A stretch of DNA of 54,839 bases from Veillonellaceae bacterium SB90 (GTDB lineage Bacteria; Bacillota; Negativicutes; Selenomonadales; Selenomonadaceae), in contig CABJCJ010000011.1 in NCBI GenBank assembly GCA_902364065.1, positions 23,808 to 78,646 of the forward strand. Direction: 5' to 3'. Of the stretch, positions 49,868-54,839 are shown in pieces. The notes under the pieces were generated by a model that saw nothing but the letters and a program-made list of their open reading frames with translations, made no database searches and had not been told where the DNA came from. The position numbers and the translations under genes are program-made. The stretch's first letter is position 1. Every line of letters starts with the position of its first letter.

Positions 49868-51067
49868 ATGTATTTCGTCATCAACCTGCTCGGCGTGCTG
49901 GTCTTCCTGGGCGTCGGCATCCTCTTTTCGAAAAAGCGCAAGGATATTCACTGGCGCGGCGTTGGTTCCCTCCTGGCCATCAACGTATTCATCGCCTGGT
50001 TTCTGACGTCATTCCCGATTGGCCGTGACATCGTGCAGGCCGCAGCTGCCGGCTTCACCTGGCTCGTCAGCGTTGCCTACGAAGGCATCGCCTTTGCTTT
50101 CCCGGACTGGGTTCATGTGCCGCAGATGAACTTCTTCACGTCGGCTCTGCTGCCAATCCTGCTCGTCGTGCCGCTCTTCGATATCCTGACGTACATCGGT
50201 CTCCTGCCGTTCATCATCAAGTGGATCGGCAAGGCCCTGGCTTTTATCACGCATGAACCGAAATTCGAGTCCTTCTTTGCCATCGAGATGATGTTCCTTG
50301 GCAACACGGAGGCCCTGGCCGTCTCGAGCCTTCAGCTCAAGCGCATGAAGGCAGACCGCTGCCTGACGCTTGCCATGATGTCCATGAGCTGCGTCACGGC
50401 TGCTCTGATCGGTGTTTACACGAAGATGATGCCGGCAGAATTCATCCTGACGGCTGTACCGCTTAACGTCATCAATGCCCTGATCGTCACGAACATCCTG
50501 CATCCGGTCAAGATTACCGAGGAAGAGGATACGGTTGCGCGCATCGGTGACGGCGGCAAGGAACGCGAGCCGTTCTTCTCCTTCCTCGGCAACTCCATCC
50601 TCGGCGCCGGCCGCCTGGTGCTCATCATCTGCGCCAACGTCATCGCCTTCGTTGCCCTGGCCAAGCTTATCGATATGCTGCTCGTCCTCATCCATCCGGC
50701 CATCACGCTCGAGAACATTCTCGGCTGCATCATGTTCCCGTTTGCCTGGCTGCTCGGCCTCGATTCGACGGAGGCCTTCGCCATGGCACAGTACATGGGC
50801 ACGAAGCTCGTCACGAATGAGTTCGTCGTCATGCTCAGCGTGCAGGACCTCCTGGCCGGCTACAGCCGCCACATGCAGGGCGTCCTGACGGTGTTCATCA
50901 CGTCGTTCGCGAACTTCTCGACGCTCGGCATGATCATCGGCTGCTTCAAAGGCCTTGTCGATGACAGCAAGAACGATCTGATCTCCCGCAATGTCGGCTA
51001 CATGCTGCTGTCGGGTATTCTCGTTTCGCTGCTGTCCGCAGGTCTTGCCGGCCTCTTCATCTGGTAA
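49868..51067 (+). CDS. Concentrative nucleoside transporter (NupC/CNT family)
   Basis: A 399-residue CNT transporter with about ten helices. FFTSALLPILLVVPLFDILTY, GNTEALAVSSLQLKRM and the C-terminal FVVMLSVQDLL with NFSTLGMIIGCFKGL are the family regions. These are proton- or sodium-coupled nucleoside importers. It ends the deo/pdp/cdd operon, so import and breakdown of nucleosides are encoded together. AGGAG precedes ATG. Confidence 0.93.
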   Translation: MYFVINLLGVLVFLGVGILFSKKRKDIHWRGVGSLLAINVFIAWFLTSFPIGRDIVQAAAAGFTWLVSVAYEGIAFAFPDWVHVPQMNFFTSALLPILLVVPLFDILTYIGLLPFIIKWIGKALAFITHEPKFESFFAIEMMFLGNTEALAVSSLQLKRMKADRCLTLAMMSMSCVTAALIGVYTKMMPAEFILTAVPLNVINALIVTNILHPVKITEEEDTVARIGDGGKEREPFFSFLGNSILGAGRLVLIICANVIAFVALAKLIDMLLVLIHPAITLENILGCIMFPFAWLLGLDSTEAFAMAQYMGTKLVTNEFVVMLSVQDLLAGYSRHMQGVLTVFITSFANFSTLGMIIGCFKGLVDDSKNDLISRNVGYMLLSGILVSLLSAGLAGLFIW

Positions 51068-51080
51068 GTTTGCCTTTCCC

Positions 51081-51115
51081 AATCTCCGCAGATTCTTCTG
51101 CGGAGATTTTTTTGC
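51081..51115 (+). terminator. Rho-independent terminator after the nucleoside operon
   Basis: AATCTCCGCAG and CTGCGGAGATT with a 6-nt loop, followed by TTTTTT. Confidence 0.9.
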
Positions 51116-51133
51116 ATAAAGTAAAAAAAGGTG

Positions 51134-51162
51134 TTGACAGCGGCGAAAGAGGATGGTAAGAT
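51134..51162 (+). promoter_or_regulatory. Promoter of the tRNA-Ser / SRP RNA unit
   Basis: TTGACA (51134-51139), 17-bp spacer, TAAGAT (51157-51162), preceded by an A-rich run. It lies about 75 bp before the tRNA. Confidence 0.8.
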
Positions 51163-51236
51163 ATATATCGTTGCAGGCGGCAATCACAGAAAAGCCCGGG
51201 CAACACAATTGAATAGCTTCTTTGGTAGAGCATTGT

Positions 51237-51328
51237 GGAGAGTTGTCCGAGTGGTTGAAGGAGCACGCCTGGAAAGCGTGTATACGGGGAAACCTGTATC
51301 GAGAGTTCGAATCTCTCACTCTCCGCCA
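51237..51328 (+). tRNA. tRNA-Ser (anticodon GGA)
   Basis: Acceptor stem GGAGAGT / ACTCTCC, discriminator G and encoded CCA. The anticodon loop CTGGAAA (anticodon 51271-51273) lies in stem CACGC/GCGTG. A long variable arm (TATACGGGGAAACCTGTAT region) is typical of class II serine tRNA, and GTTCGAATC is the T loop. Confidence 0.97.
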
Positions 51329-51349
51329 TTTTTATATCCTTTTTCAGGT

Positions 51350-51470
51350 CGGGCCGCAGTGCCTTGGTCTTGCGCAATGGGGCCTCGTGAACCACGTCAG
51401 GTCCGGAAGGAAGCAGCGTTAAGCGAATCGTCTCATGTGCCGCAAGGGTGCCTGGGGACTGCGGTTCGAC
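51350..51470 (+). ncRNA. ffs: Signal recognition particle RNA (short, 4.5S type)
   Basis: The conserved domain IV hairpin GTCAGGTCCGGAAGGAAGCAGC is split here as GTCAGGTCCGGAAGG plus AAGCAGC. Outer helix GGGCCGCAGT (51351-51360) pairs with ACTGCGGTTC (51459-51468). Length is about 120 nt; the tRNA 22 bp upstream leaves no room for an Alu domain. It partners Ffh in membrane targeting. Placement before dnaX matches Firmicutes. Confidence 0.93.
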
Positions 51471-51485
51471 GTGGAAAAGGATGAG

Positions 51486-51509
51486 GGCAGCCGGCAAGGC
51501 TGCCTTTTT
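51486..51509 (+). terminator. Terminator of the SRP RNA unit
   Basis: GGCAGCC / GGCTGCC with loop GGCAA, then TTTTT. Confidence 0.85.
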
Positions 51510-51538
51510 GCTATACGTATTGGGGAGGGGGAGACGCG

Positions 51539-53452
51539 ATGGCGTATATCGCGCTTTATCGTAAATGGAGGCCGCAGACCTTCAAGGATCTGGTCGGTCA
51601 GGAACACATCAGCCGCACGCTGGCCAATGCCATCACGAGTGGTCACATCGGCCATGCCTACCTGTTTTCCGGTCCGCGCGGCACCGGTAAGACGAGTACG
51701 GCCAAGATTCTGGCGAAGGCACTGAACTGCGAACAGGGGCCGACGCCGGAGCCCTGCGGCGTCTGTGAGCAGTGCCGTAAGATTACCGATGGTTCGTCGA
51801 TGGATGTCTTTGAGATCGATGCGGCTTCCAACCGCGGCATCGACGAGATTCGCAATCTGCGTGAGACGGTGAAGTTTGCGCCAGTCGATGGCCGCTACAA
51901 GGTCTACATCATCGATGAGGTCCACATGCTGACGACCGAGGCCTTCAATGCTCTGCTGAAGACATTGGAAGAGCCGCCAGAGCATGTCGTCTTCATCCTG
52001 GCGACGACGGAGGCGCATAAGGTGCCGGCGACGATCCAGTCCCGCTGCCAGCGCTACGATTTCAAGCGCATCACGGTGGAGGAAATCGAGAGCCGCCTGA
52101 CGTACATCACGGAGCAGATGGGCATGACGGCTGAGCCGGAGGCCCTCGCGATGATTGCGCTGCAGGCCGATGGCGGCATGCGCGATGCGCTCTCCATCCT
52201 CGATCAGTGCGCAGCTCTGGCCGAAGGCACGATCACCGTGGAACGCGTGCGCCAGATCCTCGGACTCATCGGCCATGACTGGATCTACAAGATGACGGAA
52301 GCCGTTGCCGCGCACGATGTCCAGACCTCTCTGCAGATCGTGGCGGAGCTCTTGCGCGACGGCAAGGACCTCAAGCAGATCCTCGCGGAGCTTTCACTGC
52401 ATCTGCGCAGCCTCATGATTTTCCAGGCGGCTGGTACCGTGGATTCCATGGATCTCTACGCCGAGTCGCAGGAGATTCTCGCGAAGCAGAGCAGGCTTTT
52501 CGCCGCTGATGATCTTCCGCGCATGATCCGCCGCCTGCACGAGGCCATGACCGAGATGAAATGGTCGCCGCAGCCGCGCATTGCCGTTGAAGTCGCGCTG
52601 ATGTCCCTGTGCCGCGGTGAGGAACAGCGTGAACAGGCCGCAGCACCGGTACAGGGCCGCGTGGCCGCGCCATCGTCCGCGGCTCTGCGGGAAGGAGAGG
52701 CGCGCCTTGCGGCCCTCGAGGCCAAACTCGCAAAGGTGACGGCAGCACTCGCCGCTGCTCAGCAGGGGACGCCCAGCGTGCGCCAGGCAGCTGCTGCCCC
52801 GGCATCGTCCGTTCCTGCCCCCAGGCAAGCAGCGGCACCTGCCTCCGCCGTGCCTGCTCCCGGCACGCCGGCAGCACCGCAGGAGACGGCGGCAGTCAGC
52901 CAGGAGGGGCTCGCCATCTGGCAGCAGCTTTTCGAGCAGCTGCGCGTACAGCATAAAGCGCCGATCATCGCCTGCATCCAGAATGCGCAGTTCACGGGCA
53001 TGTCTGAGCATCAGTTCCATATGAGCATGCAGAGCGACCTCATGGCTTCGCTCGTCATGCGCAATTACCGCAAGGCCATTGAGTCCATTCTGCTTGACCT
53101 CACGGGCCGGGAGATGCGCGTCATCTGCACGGGCGAGAATGCACCGAAGACACCGCCGCCGCGTCCGCGTCAGAGCACTGCGCAAAAGTCTGCGCCAAAG
53201 CGCGAACGGATTGCACCAAGGCCGGAGCCTTCTGAGATCCTTGAAGAAGTCGCGCCGGATGAGCGTGCTTCTCTCAAAACAGCATTCGACGTCTTCGGTG
53301 CCAACGTCGTCGGCGTTGAGACGACGAAACCGGGTAAAACTGAGGCTCCGGCGTCAGAGAAACCGGAAGCGGGCCATGACATCTATGATGACGGTGCCAT
53401 CCCTCTGCCGGAGGATGGTGATGCACCACTGCCGACGGAGGAAGACGAATGA
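51539..53452 (+). CDS. dnaX: DNA polymerase III subunit gamma/tau
   Basis: A 637-residue clamp-loader ATPase. Walker A GPRGTGKT (45-52), zinc cysteines C64, C73, C76 and C79, Walker B YIIDEVHML, and sensor ATTEAHKVPATIQSRCQRYDF. AAA+ domain III spans about 230-370, then an Ala/Pro/Gln-rich linker (about 400-470) and a tau-like C-terminal domain with an acidic tail. GGGGAGGGGG precedes ATG. I see no A-rich slippery heptamer in the linker, so only the full-length form is evident. It leads ybaB-recR-bofA. Confidence 0.97.
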   Translation: MAYIALYRKWRPQTFKDLVGQEHISRTLANAITSGHIGHAYLFSGPRGTGKTSTAKILAKALNCEQGPTPEPCGVCEQCRKITDGSSMDVFEIDAASNRGIDEIRNLRETVKFAPVDGRYKVYIIDEVHMLTTEAFNALLKTLEEPPEHVVFILATTEAHKVPATIQSRCQRYDFKRITVEEIESRLTYITEQMGMTAEPEALAMIALQADGGMRDALSILDQCAALAEGTITVERVRQILGLIGHDWIYKMTEAVAAHDVQTSLQIVAELLRDGKDLKQILAELSLHLRSLMIFQAAGTVDSMDLYAESQEILAKQSRLFAADDLPRMIRRLHEAMTEMKWSPQPRIAVEVALMSLCRGEEQREQAAAPVQGRVAAPSSAALREGEARLAALEAKLAKVTAALAAAQQGTPSVRQAAAAPASSVPAPRQAAAPASAVPAPGTPAAPQETAAVSQEGLAIWQQLFEQLRVQHKAPIIACIQNAQFTGMSEHQFHMSMQSDLMASLVMRNYRKAIESILLDLTGREMRVICTGENAPKTPPPRPRQSTAQKSAPKRERIAPRPEPSEILEEVAPDERASLKTAFDVFGANVVGVETTKPGKTEAPASEKPEAGHDIYDDGAIPLPEDGDAPLPTEEDE

Positions 53453-53568
53453 ATCGGATGGAACAGATGGTTTTGAGTTGACGACAACAATTAAATTTGG
53501 TAGTCTAAACTTAGAGAATATAATTTGATATCGTGCGCCACGCGCATGCGAACGGGAGGAGTAACTAC

Positions 53569-53904
53569 ATGTTTGGTGGAATGGGCAACATGGGCAATAT
53601 GGCCGGCATGATGAAAAAAGTCCAGAAGATGCAGAACGAAATGAAGAAGATGCAGGACGAGCTCAAGCGCAAGACCGTTGAAGTGACGGCTGGCGGCGGT
53701 GCCGTCAAGATTGTCATGAACGGCGAGAAGCAGGTTCAGGGGCTTACGATTGATCCGGCTGCCGTGGATCCTGAGGATGTGGAAATGCTGCAGGATCTCA
53801 TCTCGGCTGCATTCAATGAGGCTACGAAAAAAGTAGACGATATGATGGCCTCGGAGATGGGCAAGCTCACGAGCGGGCTTGGCCTGCCGCCGGGACTGCT
53901 CTGA
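53569..53904 (+). CDS. YbaB/EbfC family nucleoid-associated protein
   Basis: A 111-residue protein: a Met/Gly-rich start ([20 protein letters not shown]), a basic coiled helix and the family core [20 protein letters not shown], ending GLGLPPGLL. Homologues bind DNA as dimers and are almost always encoded between dnaX and recR. GGGAGGAG fits ATG 53569. Confidence 0.96.
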   Translation: MFGGMGNMGNMAGMMKKVQKMQNEMKKMQDELKRKTVEVTAGGGAVKIVMNGEKQVQGLTIDPAAVDPEDVEMLQDLISAAFNEATKKVDDMMASEMGKLTSGLGLPPGLL

Positions 53905-53905
53905 G

Positions 53906-54502
53906 ATGCAATACATTGCACCCTTGGCAAATTTAATCGAACACTTTCGCGCACTGCCGGGCATTGGCCAAAAGACGGCAGTGCGTCTTGCTTATCACGT
54001 GCTCGATATGGACGCGAACCAGGCAAAGGAATTGGCCTCTGCCATCATCGATGCCAAGGAAAAAATCGGATACTGCAACACCTGCTTCAATCTCAGTGAC
54101 CAGAATCCCTGCGCCATCTGCGGATCACCTGAACGGGATCATTCCATCATCTGTGTCGTTGAGCAGCCGCAGGATGTTGCGGCCATGGAGCGCATGCGCG
54201 ATTATCGCGGCGTCTATCATGTGCTTCACGGTGCCTTGTCACCCCTGGAAGGTGTTGGTCCGTCGGATATCCGCATCAAGGAGCTCCTGAATCGCCTGCA
54301 GGGGGATGAAGTCAAGGAAGTCATCATGGCGACGAATCCGAATGTCGAGGGCGAAGCGACGGCCATGTATATCGCCAAGCTCCTGAAGCCGCTCGGCATC
54401 AAGGTGACGCGTATCGCGCACGGCCTGCCGGTGGGCGGCGACCTCGAGTATGCCGATGAGGTCACGCTTTCCAAGGCCATGGAGAATCGGAGGGAAATCT
54501 GA
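53906..54502 (+). CDS. recR: Recombination mediator RecR
   Basis: A 198-residue protein acting with RecO/RecF in loading Rec[20 protein letters not shown] is the helix-hairpin-helix, [16 protein letters not shown] the zinc finger, [15 protein letters not shown] the TOPRIM start, and [20 protein letters not shown] the Walker-like C-terminus. The start is 1 bp after the ybaB stop and lacks a clear ribosome binding site, suggesting coupling. Confidence 0.97.
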   Translation: MQYIAPLANLIEHFRALPGIGQKTAVRLAYHVLDMDANQAKELASAIIDAKEKIGYCNTCFNLSDQNPCAICGSPERDHSIICVVEQPQDVAAMERMRDYRGVYHVLHGALSPLEGVGPSDIRIKELLNRLQGDEVKEVIMATNPNVEGEATAMYIAKLLKPLGIKVTRIAHGLPVGGDLEYADEVTLSKAMENRREI

Positions 54503-54744
54503 TGTTTGAAATGCTTACGGCCTTTGCTGTAGGCCTTGTCGTGCTCTGCCTCGTGGGGAAGATCATATCGCTGCCGCTGCAGCTCGTATGGAAACTCATC
54601 ACGAACAGCATCATAGGTGCCATTCTGCTGTGGGTGGTCAAGATCTTCGCCGTCAAGGTGCAGATCACATTCCTGAGTGCGCTGATTGCCGGTTTCTTCG
54701 GCGTACCGGGGGTCATTGCGGTGCTGCTTTACACGTATTTATGA
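54502..54744 (+). CDS. BofA-family (pro-sigma-K processing inhibitor-like) membrane protein
   Basis: An 80-residue protein with two or three hydrophobic segments (about 1-20, 32-52 and 58-80). The C-terminal INFLSALIAGFFGVPGVIAVLL-like pattern (seen here as FLSALIAGFFGVPGVIAVLL) is the BofA signature. In Bacillus BofA holds SpoIVFB inactive during sporulation, and the gene follows recR there too. The ATG overlaps the recR stop (TGATG). Its role in a diderm, possibly non-sporulating bacterium is open. Confidence 0.88.
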   Translation: MFEMLTAFAVGLVVLCLVGKIISLPLQLVWKLITNSIIGAILLWVVKIFAVKVQITFLSALIAGFFGVPGVIAVLLYTYL

Positions 54745-54762
54745 CAATAACGGCAAGGAAAT

Positions 54763-54797
54763 GGAAGGACTGCTCGTCTGTCCTTCTATTTTTTTAC
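54763..54797 (+). terminator. Terminator after bofA
   Basis: GAAGGAC / GTCCTTC with loop TGCTCGTCT, followed by TATTTTTTTA. Confidence 0.75.
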
Positions 54798-54815
54798 CTT
54801 TTTTCAAAAAGAGTG

Positions 54816-54821
54816 TTGACA
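54816..54821 (+). promoter_or_regulatory. -35 element of a promoter running off the right edge
   Basis: TTGACA within GAGTGTTGACA, preceded by T/A-rich sequence; the -10 would lie at or beyond the window end. It resembles the GGTGTTGACA context of the tRNA-Ser promoter. Confidence 0.5.
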
Positions 54822-54839
54822 AAAGCAGCAAGGACGTGT

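Noticed and set aside
52650..52900. Programmed frameshift in dnaX producing a short gamma form
   Set aside because: No A-rich slippery heptamer with a following strong stem was seen in the linker region.
1..54839. Mobile elements, prophage or CRISPR arrays
   Set aside because: No transposase, integrase, phage gene, terminal inverted repeat or regularly spaced repeat was found on either strand.

Overview
The window looks like a chromosomal segment of a GC-rich diderm member of the Firmicutes, most likely class Negativicutes, family Selenomonadaceae (Selenomonas/Mitsuokella-like). This is inferred from Firmicute-type ribosome binding sites (AGGAGG), a BofA-family protein and the tRNA-Ser / SRP RNA / dnaX / ybaB / recR / bofA order, combined with an outer-membrane secretin, the C5 haem pathway and strictly anaerobic-type enzymes. 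No insertion sequence, prophage or CRISPR array was seen.

Layout. 0-2.6 kb: a cupin running off the left edge, an ElyC/YdcF-type envelope protein and a MATE exporter. 2.7-6.9 kb: a phospho-sugar mutase and glucose-6-phosphate isomerase with a truncated phosphomannomutase-like protein between them that has lost its catalytic motifs. 7.0-8.9 kb: a PilP/GspC-like protein and a PilQ/GspD-like secretin. 9.0-12.1 kb: two consecutive six-helix-type membrane sensor kinases. The first keeps the phospho-acceptor histidine box but has no ATPase domain; the second keeps the ATPase domain but has no acceptor histidine. A LytTR response regulator converges on them. 12.4-19.2 kb: siroheme/haem genes (precorrin-2 dehydrogenase, hemA, hemC, cobA-hemD fusion, hemB, hemL).

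19.3-27 kb: amino-sugar catabolism. A leftward nan operon (nanE, nanA, sodium symporter, anomerase, ROK kinase, RpiR regulator, nagB) diverges from nagA across an AT-rich region with an inverted repeat. 27-29.6 kb: a mutarotase-like protein and pdxS-pdxT. 29.7-34.4 kb: an NlpC/P60 hydrolase with an ArsR regulator, then murQ-murP-mupG for N-acetylmuramic acid. Sialic acid and MurNAc routes both feed GlcNAc-6-P, which nagA and nagB send to fructose-6-P and so to pgi. 34.5-38.6 kb: lactate permease, threonine ammonia-lyase and two universal stress proteins.

38.7-41.7 kb: nrdG behind a 94-residue protein resembling only the glycyl-radical tail of NrdD, driven by a promoter with two NrdR-like boxes 32 bp apart. 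Next to it are four perfect DnaA boxes within 227 bp and an orphan terminator, then an MscS channel and a GNAT acetyltransferase. 41.9-45.7 kb: a 1283-residue c-di-GMP protein (degenerate EAL, PAS/GAF, degenerate GGDEF, intact GGDEF). 46-51.1 kb: a nucleoside salvage operon (deoC, deoB, pdp, cdd, CNT transporter). 51.2-54.8 kb: tRNA-Ser(GGA), short SRP RNA, dnaX, ybaB, recR, bofA, and at the edge the -35 element of a further promoter.

The strongest candidates for something not yet described are the complementary histidine-kinase pair, the DnaA/NrdR control region with the free-standing glycyl-radical tail, and the phosphomannomutase pseudoenzyme.
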